Assembly (NCBI GenBank): GCA_009839635.1
Contig: VXPJ01000140.1
Coordinates: 5,942 to 37,269, forward strand
DNA length: 31,328 bases
From: Pseudomonadota bacterium
GTDB lineage: Bacteria > Pseudomonadota > Gammaproteobacteria > UBA4575
Reading direction: 5' to 3'
Numbering within the stretch: position 1 is the first letter of the stretch; each line of letters opens with the position of its first letter. A program made the position numbers and the translations under genes. This document shows positions 16,309-24,741 of the stretch, one piece after another. Below the pieces are notes generated by a model, which saw only the letters and a program-made list of their open reading frames with translations, was not told the DNA's origin and did no database searches.

Positions 16309-17107
16309 TTTTTTCGTTCGCGCACTCTTAGTGGCCGCCGGCGTGGGCTGCGTTGCCGGACCGCTTGGCTGCTTTTTGCTGTGGCGCAGGATGGCCTATT
16401 TTGGGGATACCATGGCACATTCTGCCCTGCTGGGCGTAGCGCTTGGGATGGTCCTCGGCAGTTCACCGGTTCTCGGGGTTTTTGCCATTGTGATTGTGAC
16501 TGCATTGTCTTTGCTGTTTCTGCAAAGAACCGTCCATCTTGCCAGTGACACCCTGCTGGGACTGCTCTCGCATACAGCCTTGGCCTTGGGAGTGGTGGTG
16601 CTTGCCATCTCCGGCTCGGCAAACGGGCATAGCCTTTTGGGGTACCTGTTTGGTGATGTACTGGCCGTGACCCGCATGGACCTCGCCATGGTCTGGGTCG
16701 GGGGGTTCATTTGCCTCGCCGTACTGGCTTACATTTGGCGCCCGCTGGTCGCGCTCACCGTGCACGAGGACCTTGCTCGTGCTGAAGGCAGCCCGGTTGA
16801 ACGCTGCCAGATCATCTACATGATTCTGATGGCCGGCGCCGTGGCCGCCGGCATGAAGGTGGTTGGTGTACTGCTGGTGGTGGCCATGCTCATCATCCCG
16901 GCTGCAGCAGCCCAATCCCTGTCCCGCACACCGGAGCAGATGGCGGTACTTGCTGCCATCATCGGTGTCATTTCAGGAGGCGGTGGCCTGTATGGCTCAC
17001 TGGTACTGGATACTCCCTCCGGCCCGTCGATCGTGGTGATGGCAGGAATTCTTTTCTTGATCAGCCTTTTGATCCAGCCTATCAGCCGGGCACTGGAATC
17101 CGCCTAG
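16298..17107 (+). CDS. znuB: Zinc ABC transporter permease ZnuB
   Basis: The 269-residue integral membrane protein of the ABC-3 family forms the zinc channel in the inner membrane. Several hydrophobic spans are visible, beginning with FVRALLVAAGVGCVAGPLGC. The conserved segment RRMAYFGDTMAHSALLGVALG precedes the coupling region. The start at 16298 has GGAGG nine bases upstream and lies inside the end of znuC, so translation is coupled. The expected binding protein ZnuA is absent from the window, so it must be encoded elsewhere or replaced. Confidence 0.95.
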   Translation: MLDDFFVRALLVAAGVGCVAGPLGCFLLWRRMAYFGDTMAHSALLGVALGMVLGSSPVLGVFAIVIVTALSLLFLQRTVHLASDTLLGLLSHTALALGVVVLAISGSANGHSLLGYLFGDVLAVTRMDLAMVWVGGFICLAVLAYIWRPLVALTVHEDLARAEGSPVERCQIIYMILMAGAVAAGMKVVGVLLVVAMLIIPAAAAQSLSRTPEQMAVLAAIIGVISGGGGLYGSLVLDTPSGPSIVVMAGILFLISLLIQPISRALESA

Positions 17108-17112
17108 ATCAG

Positions 17113-17143
17113 AACACCTCCGTTAAATTTTCGCCGGTGTTTT
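17113..17143. terminator. Weak terminator between znuB and fdhD
   Basis: AACACC (17113-17118) pairs with GGTGTT (17136-17141), with two more inner pairs (CG/CG) across mismatches, followed by a short T-run to 17143. It may end zur-znuCB transcription and, on the other strand, fdhD. Confidence 0.4.
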
Positions 17144-17148
17144 CGTAT

Positions 17149-17994
17149 TCAGGATCGGGGCGGGGGTTTGGGGCGTGCATCGAATTCTATCTGCTCTGCA
17201 CCATGGTATACGAGAAATGCACGCCCCTTGGCACGCGCGATCATGATGATGCCCAAGTCACGGGCCAGTTCCAGACCCATGTGTGTGACCCCAGAGCGCG
17301 ACAGTAGCACCGGAATACCCATATGTGCAGATTTCATGATCATCTCGGAGGTCAAGCGACCGGTGGTGTAGAAAATCTTGTCCGCACCTGCAACATGTTC
17401 GAGCCACATCCAGCCCGAGATGGCATCCGCGGCATTATGCCGGCCCACGTCTTCGACGAATTTAAGAATTTCAGTGCCGTGGCAAAGTGCACAGCCATGT
17501 ACTGCGCCAGCCCTCTTGTAAATTTCGTTGAAGCGAGTGATGGCCGTTAGCAAGTCATAGATTTTCGACTGTTTCAGGGACACCTTCGGCAGGTGCACGT
17601 CATACAGCTTGTCCAGTGTACAACTGAAGACCGTGCCCTGCCCGCAGCCTGAAGTAACCGTCCGTTTGCTCAGTTTTTCCTCCCAGTCGGTGATTTCCCG
17701 GCCCTCACGGGTCATGATTTCGACAGTTTCGCGCTCCCAGTCCACCTCGACCGAGGCAATATCGGAAATATCTTCCAGCAGGCGCTGGTTACGCAGGTAG
17801 CCGAGCGCAAGCTCTTCCGGGTGGGTCCCCAGTGTCATCAGTGTCACGAGTTCACGGCCGTTTACTTTCAGGGTCAGTGGGGACTCTCCTGCAACCTGTA
17901 CCTCGCGCTGCTCATGAAACTGGTTGGTGACGGTCACCGCATGCGTGGGTGCAAGTCCCTGCCGCGACATCTTGGGTCGGTAATGCAGGTTCAT
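17149..17994 (-). CDS. fdhD: Divergent FdhD-family sulfurtransferase
   Basis: FdhD passes sulfur from IscS to the molybdenum cofactor of formate dehydrogenase. This 281-residue member keeps the family core: an N-terminal LTLKVNGRELVTLMTLGTHP region, LALGYLRNQ, EDVGRHNAAD (181-190), TTGRLTSEMIMKSA and a C-terminal Rossmann-like part. The catalytic loop usually has two Cys (GCGxCG, with E. coli C121 and C124). Here it reads SGCGQGT with only C117, while a separate CALC pair sits at 168-171 where TGG-HAAAL-type residues are usual. It may be a subfamily with another function. The gene begins four bases after radA ends, so the two are co-transcribed. No formate dehydrogenase is in the window. Confidence 0.85.
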   Translation of the reverse strand: MNLHYRPKMSRQGLAPTHAVTVTNQFHEQREVQVAGESPLTLKVNGRELVTLMTLGTHPEELALGYLRNQRLLEDISDIASVEVDWERETVEIMTREGREITDWEEKLSKRTVTSGCGQGTVFSCTLDKLYDVHLPKVSLKQSKIYDLLTAITRFNEIYKRAGAVHGCALCHGTEILKFVEDVGRHNAADAISGWMWLEHVAGADKIFYTTGRLTSEMIMKSAHMGIPVLLSRSGVTHMGLELARDLGIIMIARAKGRAFLVYHGAEQIEFDARPKPPPRS

Positions 17995-17998
17995 CGCA

Positions 17999-19351
17999 CT
18001 AGGCTATGTGCCTGACCGCTTCGCCCAACCGGCGGATCGCAATCACTTCCAGCCCGGGTAGCGGGGTCTTGGGCTGATTGGCCTCGGGAATGATCGCTTT
18101 GGTCACACCATGCTCCCGTGCCTCCTTCAGACGGGCCAGGCCGTTATAGACCGGGCGAATCTCGCCCGTCAGTCCGATCTCTCCGAAGGCTGCAAGCCCG
18201 CGATCCAGTGTGCGGTTTTTGAAACTGGAGTAGGTTGCCAGCAGCACCGCGAGGTCAGCTCCTGTTTCCTTCAACTGGACACCGCCGACGATGTTCACGA
18301 ACACATCCTTGTCATAGATATCGACACCTCCATGCCTGTGCAGTATTGCAAGCAGCATGGTCAGCCGGTTCTGGTCAATCCCGATCGCCACTCGCCGTGG
18401 ATGGGTTGCCGGGGTGTCCTCCACCAGGCTCTGTACTTCCAGCAGCAAGGGCCGGGTGGCCTCACAGGTTACGGTGATCACGCTGCCGGGGGCAGTGTTT
18501 GCGTGGCGCGACAAAAAGATGGCCGATGGGTTTTTTACACCCTTCAGGCCGGTATCCTGCATCACGAAGACCCCAAGTTCGTTGACGGCCCCGAAGCGGT
18601 TCTTGGCTGCCCTCAACACGCGGTAACGCCCGCCATCGTCACCTTCGAAATACAGCACCGTATCCACGACGTGCTCAAGCACCCGTGGTCCGGCAATCGA
18701 GCCTTCCTTGGTGACGTGGCCAATCACGAAAACCGTGGTATCGGTCTGCTTGGCAAACTGGGTGACGCGGTTAGCACATTCTCTCACCTGGGAAATTGAA
18801 CCGGCGGCCGAAGGGGTTTTCTCAGAGGCCAGCGACTGGATCGAGTCGATAACCATAATGCTCGGGCGCTCCCGCATGGCACAGGCCAAAATCTCTTCAA
18901 GACGGGTAGAAGCCAGCACACGCAGCGGTGCATTTTTGTAACCAAGCCGCTCAGCACGCAGGGCCACCTGCTGCAGGGACTCTTCGCCCGTCACGTACAG
19001 GGCGCGCTGGTGGTCCAGGGCACACAGGACCTGCAGCAGAAGAGTTGATTTGCCGATACCGGGATTTCCGCCGACCAGCACCACGGAGCCCGTAACAATT
19101 CCACCGCCCAGCACTCGATCGAGCTCCGCAAGTGTAGTGGCCGTGCGGTCCTGCGACTCGAAGGAAATTTCGCTGACGGTCTGAATTTCAGCAACATCCC
19201 CGGCATGCAACAAGGAGATGGCCTTGTTTTGCCTGAGCACGGCAGACTGCTTCTCGATCGTGTTCCAGGCCCCGCAGCTGGGGCACTGGCCTGTCCACTT
19301 GGTGAAAAGACCGGTGCATTCCGTACAGACAAAACTTGATTCCTTGGCCAT
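17999..19351 (-). CDS. radA: DNA repair protein RadA
   Basis: RadA (Sms) is a RecA-like helicase that promotes branch migration in recombination. The 450-residue protein starts with a four-Cys zinc finger (C8/C11 and C25/C28, around FVCTECTG and CPSCGAWN), then a RecA core with Walker A (GGNPGIGKST), the diagnostic KNRFG motif (AAKNRFGAVNE) and a C-terminal Lon-protease-like domain. I place the start at MAKESSF (19351), matching other RadA proteins; an in-frame ATG at 19468 would add 39 non-homologous residues. A GGGTA/TACCC palindrome (19354-19366) lies directly before the start codon and no ribosome binding site is obvious. Confidence 0.97.
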   Translation of the reverse strand: MAKESSFVCTECTGLFTKWTGQCPSCGAWNTIEKQSAVLRQNKAISLLHAGDVAEIQTVSEISFESQDRTATTLAELDRVLGGGIVTGSVVLVGGNPGIGKSTLLLQVLCALDHQRALYVTGEESLQQVALRAERLGYKNAPLRVLASTRLEEILACAMRERPSIMVIDSIQSLASEKTPSAAGSISQVRECANRVTQFAKQTDTTVFVIGHVTKEGSIAGPRVLEHVVDTVLYFEGDDGGRYRVLRAAKNRFGAVNELGVFVMQDTGLKGVKNPSAIFLSRHANTAPGSVITVTCEATRPLLLEVQSLVEDTPATHPRRVAIGIDQNRLTMLLAILHRHGGVDIYDKDVFVNIVGGVQLKETGADLAVLLATYSSFKNRTLDRGLAAFGEIGLTGEIRPVYNGLARLKEAREHGVTKAIIPEANQPKTPLPGLEVIAIRRLGEAVRHIA

Positions 19352-19409
19352 TTGGGTATTGTACCCGAGAGGTGTGGGCAACTCTTGGCTGAGCTGCAGG
19401 AGTCCGGGC

Positions 19410-20687
19410 CTAGACTGCCTCTGGTTGCTTGCGCAGTTGCGGGCTGATTCTGGCCGTGCGGACCGCATTCTTGTGGATGCGCACGACTTCGATCGGGTAG
19501 CCGTCGATCAGCACGGTAGTGCCCGGTTCAGGAATGGATTCCATCTGTTCCAGAATCAGGCCATTGATGGTCTTGGGCCCGTGATCATGCAGTTCCAGGT
19601 TAAGCGCCTTGTTGACGTCCCGGATATGTGTGCCACCGTCCACGAAGTACGTGCCATCCTGCTGGGGATGAATCTCGACATCGTAGGTGGCGGGATCATT
19701 GGTGAACTCGCCGACAATCTCCTCGAGCAGGTCTTCCAGCGTGACCAGCCCCTGGATATCGCCGAATTCGTCTACCACCAGGCTGGACCTTCGTTTCTTG
19801 TCTTGCAGTTCGAACAGCAATTTTTTCAGATTGGTGCCTTCCGGGATGAAATACGGCTCGCGTAACGCTTGCTCCAGGTCCTCAAGCTCGATCTCCTTGT
19901 GAATGACGTTGATGAACAGCTTGCGCACATGCAGGAAGCCGACCACATTGTCGATGTTGCCACGGCAGACAGGGATTCGTGTATAGGAAATATTCTTCAG
20001 TTGCGAGACGATTTCTTCCCAGTCGTCCTCAAGATCGAGCGCGACAATCTCGTTTTTCGGAATCATGATGTCTTCCACCGTGGTCTTTTCAAGGTCAAGA
20101 ACCCCCAGCAGCATCTGCTGGTGCTCACTGGAGATGGAGGTGTGCTCATCATCCACCACGGTGCGCAGTTCCTCGTGACTGAGCGAGTTGAGAGAACTGT
20201 CCTTGACTTCGATCCCGAACGCCCGCAGCAGGGTGTTGGCAAACAGGTTCACGGTCCAGACGAAGGGATAGGTCACGGCAAGCAACGGCACGTAGACCAC
20301 TGCCGCCGGCAGCGCCAGTTTTTCTGCATGCAGTGCCGCCACCGTTTTCGGAGTCAGTTCGGCAAAGATCAGGATCACAAAGATCAGGATGAAAGTGGCG
20401 ACCGCAATGCCGATATCGCCGTGCAGGCGATAACCGATGTAGGCGGACAGCTGGGCAATCAGGATGTTGACCACATTGTTGCCGAGCAGGATCAGGCCAA
20501 TGAGGCGGTCAGGTTTTTCGAGCAGCTTTTGCGCCTGCTTTGCACCGCGGCGTCCGGTGCGGACCATGTGCCGGAGGCGATAGCGATCCAGCGCCATCAA
20601 TGCCGTTTCCGAGCCTGAAAAAAATGCGGAGAGAATAAATAGAATAAACAACACCGAAAACAGTGTGCCTATCGAGAAATCGTCCAA
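19410..20687 (-). CDS. corB: CNNM/CBS-domain transporter (CorB-like)
   Basis: The 425-residue membrane protein has an N-terminal CNNM (DUF21) domain beginning FILFILSAFFSGSETALMALDRYRL, a CBS pair (about 190-325, containing DIMIPKNEIVALDLEDDWEE and VGFLHVRKL) and a C-terminal CorC_HlyC domain (about 340-420). Family members mediate Mg2+/Co2+ efflux or influx. The haemolysin label in older annotations is misleading. It follows the YpjD-like gene with 60 bases between and faces away from ffh, the same neighbourhood as in E. coli. Confidence 0.92.
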   Translation of the reverse strand: MDDFSIGTLFSVLFILFILSAFFSGSETALMALDRYRLRHMVRTGRRGAKQAQKLLEKPDRLIGLILLGNNVVNILIAQLSAYIGYRLHGDIGIAVATFILIFVILIFAELTPKTVAALHAEKLALPAAVVYVPLLAVTYPFVWTVNLFANTLLRAFGIEVKDSSLNSLSHEELRTVVDDEHTSISSEHQQMLLGVLDLEKTTVEDIMIPKNEIVALDLEDDWEEIVSQLKNISYTRIPVCRGNIDNVVGFLHVRKLFINVIHKEIELEDLEQALREPYFIPEGTNLKKLLFELQDKKRRSSLVVDEFGDIQGLVTLEDLLEEIVGEFTNDPATYDVEIHPQQDGTYFVDGGTHIRDVNKALNLELHDHGPKTINGLILEQMESIPEPGTTVLIDGYPIEVVRIHKNAVRTARISPQLRKQPEAV

Positions 20688-20747
20688 GGTCTACGCGACC
20701 CTCCGGTAATAAAGATACCTACATTAACGGCTGTAGCACAGAAATTG

Positions 20748-21575
20748 TCAAGTAACCGGGATAGAAATCACGCGCTGCAGGATCAATTCCAGGACGAACT
20801 TGCTGCCGAGGTAGGCCAGAAACAAGAACCCGAAGCCACCTAGGGTCCAGCGCATGGCCATGGACCCCCGCCAGCCGAACTGCCAGCGACCCCAGAGCAA
20901 CAGTGCAAACACCAGCCATGCCAGAACCGACAGGACGGTCTTGTGCACCACATGCTGTTCAAACATGTCTTCCAGAAACAGGAATCCGGTGACGAGCGCA
21001 ACACTGAGCAGCAAAAACCCGACACCAATGGTCTGGAACAGGAATTTCTCCGTATCGTGCAGTGGCCCCAACGCGCGTGTCATGCCGCCCAGTTGATGCT
21101 TGCGCAGGTGCCGGTCCTGGGCAAACAGCAGGATCGACTGCAGGGCGGATATTGCCAAAACGCTGAAGGCGAACAATGAGGTGACGATGTGCAGCTGTAG
21201 GCCATGCAGATTGAGCGTGGAGGCTGCGATTTCGGGCCTGTAGATTGTCAATGCAATGCTGGTCACGACAATAGGCAACACGAGTAGGCCAAGAAGTTCT
21301 GCCTTGCGGGCCATGGACAGGGCCAGCACCAGGACCGCAATGATAAAGAACAAGATGGACACCGCATTGTAGAACGTCAGGTTGAGGCCCTGTGCGGTGA
21401 AGGTCTGCGGATACAGATACGCGGCATGCAGGAGGCATGCAACTCCCCAGACGGTCAGCATCAGGCTGCGGTTGCCGTCATGCTCGCTTTCATTCAGCTT
21501 GTGCGTGCGCCACAGGATGACCACGAATGTCAGGGCATAGAATGCGATCGCTGCGAACTTCAATAGGCTTGACAT
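20748..21575 (-). CDS. ypjD: CcsA/YpjD-like inner-membrane protein
   Basis: The 275-residue polytopic protein belongs to the cytochrome c assembly (CcsA/CcmC-like) superfamily as the YpjD/CorE type. About eight hydrophobic spans are seen. The segment near 130 (LHGLQLHIVTSLFAFSVLAI) and the C-terminal HKTVLSVLAWLVFALLL carry the conserved His residues of the family. It lies divergent to ffh, as ypjD does in E. coli. In E. coli YpjD/CorE has been implicated in cobalt and magnesium handling, which would suit its corB neighbour. Whether it binds haem is unknown. Confidence 0.85.
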   Translation of the reverse strand: MSSLLKFAAIAFYALTFVVILWRTHKLNESEHDGNRSLMLTVWGVACLLHAAYLYPQTFTAQGLNLTFYNAVSILFFIIAVLVLALSMARKAELLGLLVLPIVVTSIALTIYRPEIAASTLNLHGLQLHIVTSLFAFSVLAISALQSILLFAQDRHLRKHQLGGMTRALGPLHDTEKFLFQTIGVGFLLLSVALVTGFLFLEDMFEQHVVHKTVLSVLAWLVFALLLWGRWQFGWRGSMAMRWTLGGFGFLFLAYLGSKFVLELILQRVISIPVT

Positions 21576-21718
21576 GGCCGTTACATGAACAGGTGGACCT
21601 GGAAAATTGTCTTCATACGCATCCCTGAAAAAGATCGTGGCGTTTTTCCACTATACTATGCAACAGGCAAAATGACACAGCACAGCAGCTTGGCTGAACC
21701 AAGGGTTTGTAGACACGC

Positions 21719-23077
21719 ATGTTCGAGAATTTGACTGGCCGACTTGGCGGAACCGTAAAGAAACTGCGCGGACAGGCGCGCCTGAGCGAGGAAAATATCC
21801 AGGGGACGCTGCGGGAAGTTCGAATGGCCCTGCTTGAGGCGGACGTGGCTTTGCCCGTGGTGCGTGGATTCATTGACCGCGTCAAGCAAAAGGCGCTGGG
21901 CAAGGAGGTTCTGCAAAGCCTTTCTCCCGGTCAGTCCTTCATCAAGGTTGTTCATGATGAACTGATCCACCTCATGGGGAATGCCAACGAGGAACTCACC
22001 TTGGCGGCACAGCCTCCTGTGGTGATCCTGGTCGCGGGCCTGCAGGGATCCGGTAAGACAACCAGCGTGGCCAAGCTCTCCCGCTGGCTGAGCGAGCAGC
22101 GAAAAAAGAGCGTTGCGGTGACAAGCTGTGACGTGTACCGGCCTGCAGCAATAGACCAGCTGGAGACGCTGGCCCGGCAGGTGGGCGCCGAGTTCATCCC
22201 GAGCGAAACCTCGGAGAAGCCTGTCGAGATTGCCCGCCGCGCCGCGGACCATGTCCGCAAACAGTTCAAGGATGTCTTGCTGATCGATACGGCGGGTCGC
22301 CTGCATGTCGATGACGACATGATGCAGGAAATCCGAGCCCTGCATGAAGCCGTGCAACCCACGGAAACCCTGTTCGTGGTGGACAGCATGAGTGGTCAGG
22401 ATGCTGCGGTCTCAGCCCAAGCCTTCAATGATGCCCTGCCGCTGACAGGTGTAGTCCTTACCAAGACCGACGGGGATGCACGCGGAGGGGCTGCCTTGTC
22501 CGTGCGGGAAATCACAGGCAAGCCGATCAAGTTTTTGGGCACGGGTGAAAAAGTTACGGCGCTTGAGCCCTTTTACCCGGAGCGCATTGCCTCGCGCATC
22601 CTGGGCATGGGCGATGTCGTAAGCCTGGTCGAGAAGGTTGAGCAGGAAGTCGACCAGGCGCAGGCCCACAAACTTGCCAAGAAAATCAAAAAGGGGAGAG
22701 GCTTTGATCTGGTCGACCTGAAACAGCAGCTTGAGCAGATGATGAACATGGGCGGTCTGACTAGCTTGGTCGACAAGATCCCCGGAACGGCGGGCATGTT
22801 GCCCAAGAATGCCAAGGCGCTGGCGGACGAGAAGATGCTGCCTCGCATGATTGCCATCATCTCTTCGATGACCCCCCATGAGCGCCGTTTTCCGGACGTG
22901 ATCAAGAATACGCGAAAGCGCAGGATCGCTGCCGGCTCCGGTACCCAAGTACAGGACGTCAATCGCCTGCTGAAACAGCACATGCAGATGAAGAAAATGA
23001 TGAAGAAAGTTTCCAGAAAAGGGGGGCTGCAGAGAATGATGCAGTCCATACAGGGCAAGGCCCCTCCTCCTCACTAG
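21719..23077 (+). CDS. ffh: Signal recognition particle protein Ffh
   Basis: Ffh is the GTPase of the signal recognition particle and delivers ribosomes making membrane proteins to FtsY. The 452 residues form an N domain, a G domain (GLQGSGKTTSVAKLS at about 105, DTAGRLHVD, TKTDGDARGG) and a Met-rich M domain (about 325-452) with a basic region that binds 4.5S RNA. The gene lies 143 bases from the divergent ypjD. A TATACT in that gap at about 21652 is a possible -10. No 4.5S RNA is seen in this window. Confidence 0.98.
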   Translation: MFENLTGRLGGTVKKLRGQARLSEENIQGTLREVRMALLEADVALPVVRGFIDRVKQKALGKEVLQSLSPGQSFIKVVHDELIHLMGNANEELTLAAQPPVVILVAGLQGSGKTTSVAKLSRWLSEQRKKSVAVTSCDVYRPAAIDQLETLARQVGAEFIPSETSEKPVEIARRAADHVRKQFKDVLLIDTAGRLHVDDDMMQEIRALHEAVQPTETLFVVDSMSGQDAAVSAQAFNDALPLTGVVLTKTDGDARGGAALSVREITGKPIKFLGTGEKVTALEPFYPERIASRILGMGDVVSLVEKVEQEVDQAQAHKLAKKIKKGRGFDLVDLKQQLEQMMNMGGLTSLVDKIPGTAGMLPKNAKALADEKMLPRMIAIISSMTPHERRFPDVIKNTRKRRIAAGSGTQVQDVNRLLKQHMQMKKMMKKVSRKGGLQRMMQSIQGKAPPPH

Positions 23078-23131
23078 GCTTGCTTGCTGCAGGGGAGGAG
23101 AGGTTCGGCTTTCTTTTCGGACTAAATTGCG

Positions 23132-23137
23132 TACAAT
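23132..23137 (+). promoter_or_regulatory. Candidate -10 for the rpsP operon
   Basis: TACAAT lies 34 bases before the GTG start of rpsP, in the 93-base gap after ffh. No strong -35 is visible at 17 bases. It is the best promoter-like element for rpsP-rimM-trmD-rplS. Confidence 0.3.
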
Positions 23138-23170
23138 GCACGGTCTTCTGACACGTACTGGACAATATTT

Positions 23171-23422
23171 GTGGTAACGATTCGGCTGTCCCGGGGCGGA
23201 GCCAAGAAACGCCCTTTTTACAACATTGTGGTCACAGATTCCCGCAAGCGCAGGGATAGTGGATATATCGAGCGCATCGGCTATTTCAATCCAGTTGCCA
23301 AGGGCCAGGAAGTCGGATTCTTTATTGAAGCCGAGCGCTACGAGCACTGGCTGGGGCATGGCGCGCAACCGAGTGAGCGCGTGGCAACTCTGGTTAAGCA
23401 GCACCTCAAACAGGCGGTATAG
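23171..23422 (+). CDS. rpsP: 30S ribosomal protein bS16
   Basis: This is the 83-residue ribosomal protein S16, with the family start MVTIRLSRGGAKKRPFYNI and the conserved DSRKRRDSGYIERIGYFNP segment. The start codon is GTG, supported by alignment to the family start, as no other start gives this end. It binds 16S rRNA and helps 30S assembly. It is the first gene of the rpsP-rimM-trmD-rplS operon. Confidence 0.97.
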   Translation: MVTIRLSRGGAKKRPFYNIVVTDSRKRRDSGYIERIGYFNPVAKGQEVGFFIEAERYEHWLGHGAQPSERVATLVKQHLKQAV

Positions 23423-23447
23423 CAGGAGCCGCGACCCGTTCGGGAAG

Positions 23448-23966
23448 TTGGGCCAGCATCCAGGCATCCAGGTAGGCTACGTACAGGGAGCCTTTGGAAT
23501 TAAAGGCTGGCTGAGGATTCATTCCTTTTGCCGCCCCAAAGAGCAGATCCTTGAATATGCCTCGTGGGATTTGCGCATGGGCCATCTCGAGAATTCCTAT
23601 CAACCGGACCAGGGCAGGCTGCATGGCCATGGAGTGGTCGTACATTTGTCGGGGATTGACACGCGCACTCAGGCCGAGGCCCTCAAACGCGCCCAGATCT
23701 GGGTGTCGACCGTGCAGTTGCCGTCATTGCCCACCGGCGAGTATTACTGGTATCAGCTCATTGGGCTTGATGTGAAAACGGTGGCTGGGCAGGGGCTGGG
23801 GAGAATCGAGCGCCTGATGGAAACGGGTACGCATGACGTGCTTGTGATCAAGGACGGTGACAGCGGGACGGAAGTGCTGATCCCTTACCTGCCGGGTGAT
23901 GTGGTGAAAGAAGTCGATCTTGAGCACAAGAGGATGACGGTGGACTGGCTGCTTGAATACAGCTAG
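23448..23966 (+). CDS. rimM: Ribosome maturation factor RimM
   Basis: RimM assists assembly of the 30S head around S19. The family core begins IQVGYVQGAFGIKGWLRIHSF, which corresponds to E. coli VLGKMGSSYGIRGWLRV, and ends with a PRC-barrel region (YYWYQLIGLDV ... ETGTHDVLVIKD ... IPYLPGDVV). No ATG lies near the expected N terminus. The nearest in-frame start is TTG at 23448, 25 bases after rpsP, giving 172 residues. A GTG further upstream, inside rpsP, would give a 50-base overlap and is less likely. Confidence 0.9.
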   Translation: MGQHPGIQVGYVQGAFGIKGWLRIHSFCRPKEQILEYASWDLRMGHLENSYQPDQGRLHGHGVVVHLSGIDTRTQAEALKRAQIWVSTVQLPSLPTGEYYWYQLIGLDVKTVAGQGLGRIERLMETGTHDVLVIKDGDSGTEVLIPYLPGDVVKEVDLEHKRMTVDWLLEYS

Positions 23967-23975
23967 AAGGTTTCA

Positions 23976-24719
23976 ATGATGCGGATCCGGATTATCACCC
24001 TGTTTCCCGAGATGGTTCTGAACCTGGCCCGCTTCGGGGTCATTGGCCGTGCCATCGAGGGGGGCCTGGTGGAACTGGATACATTGAACCCGAGTGATTA
24101 TTCCACGGACCCCCATGGCCGTGTCGATGACCGGCCTTACGGGGGTGGCCCGGGCATGGTGATGCGCTATGAGCCACTGCAAAAGGCAATTCATCAGGCC
24201 CGTGCCAATGAACCGGACAGCCATGTCGTGTGCCTGTCCGCACAGGGCAAGCTGTTCGAGCAAAAGGACGTGGCTCGCCTACTCGCCCATACCAATCTCG
24301 TGCTCGTAGCAGGACGTTATGAGGGTATCGATGAAAGGTTGGTGGAAGCCGAGACCGATGAAGAGCTCTCGGTGGGCGATTTTGTCGTCAGTGGCGGTGA
24401 GTTGCCGGCCATGCTGCTGGTGGATGCCCTGATCCGGCATGTGCCCGGTGCGCTGGGCCACGAGGAATCGGCTCAACAGGATTCCTTTGTTGACGGGATG
24501 CTCGATTGCCCGCATTATACGCGCCCGGGGAAGATTGATGGCCGCGAGGTCCCGGAGGTGCTGCTTCAGGGGGATCATCAAGCCATCGAGCGCTGGCGGC
24601 AAAAACAGGCACTGGGCCGCACTTGCCTGCGCAGGCCGGATGTATTTGCCAAGCTGGACCTCAGCGAGGAGCAAAAAGCCCTGCTGGAAGAGTACCTGCA
24701 GGAGCACGGAATTCAATGA
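23976..24719 (+). CDS. trmD: tRNA (guanine-37-N1)-methyltransferase
   Basis: TrmD methylates G37 of tRNAs with a G at position 36, preventing frameshifts. The 247-residue SPOUT protein shows the N-terminal MRIRIITLFPEM, DRPYGGGPGMVM, the AdoMet knot motifs AGRYEGIDERL and SVGDFVVSGGELPAM, and the C-terminal domain with RRPD. AGAAGG lies five bases before the start. Two consecutive ATG codons are present and either may start. Confidence 0.98.
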   Translation: MMRIRIITLFPEMVLNLARFGVIGRAIEGGLVELDTLNPSDYSTDPHGRVDDRPYGGGPGMVMRYEPLQKAIHQARANEPDSHVVCLSAQGKLFEQKDVARLLAHTNLVLVAGRYEGIDERLVEAETDEELSVGDFVVSGGELPAMLLVDALIRHVPGALGHEESAQQDSFVDGMLDCPHYTRPGKIDGREVPEVLLQGDHQAIERWRQKQALGRTCLRRPDVFAKLDLSEEQKALLEEYLQEHGIQ

Positions 24720-24741
24720 ATACCTAAGGTAAGAGGCAGTC

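Noticed and set aside
19410..20687. Haemolysin annotation for the CorB-like protein
   Set aside because: The CNNM, CBS and CorC_HlyC architecture is that of a divalent-cation transporter; there is no toxin feature.
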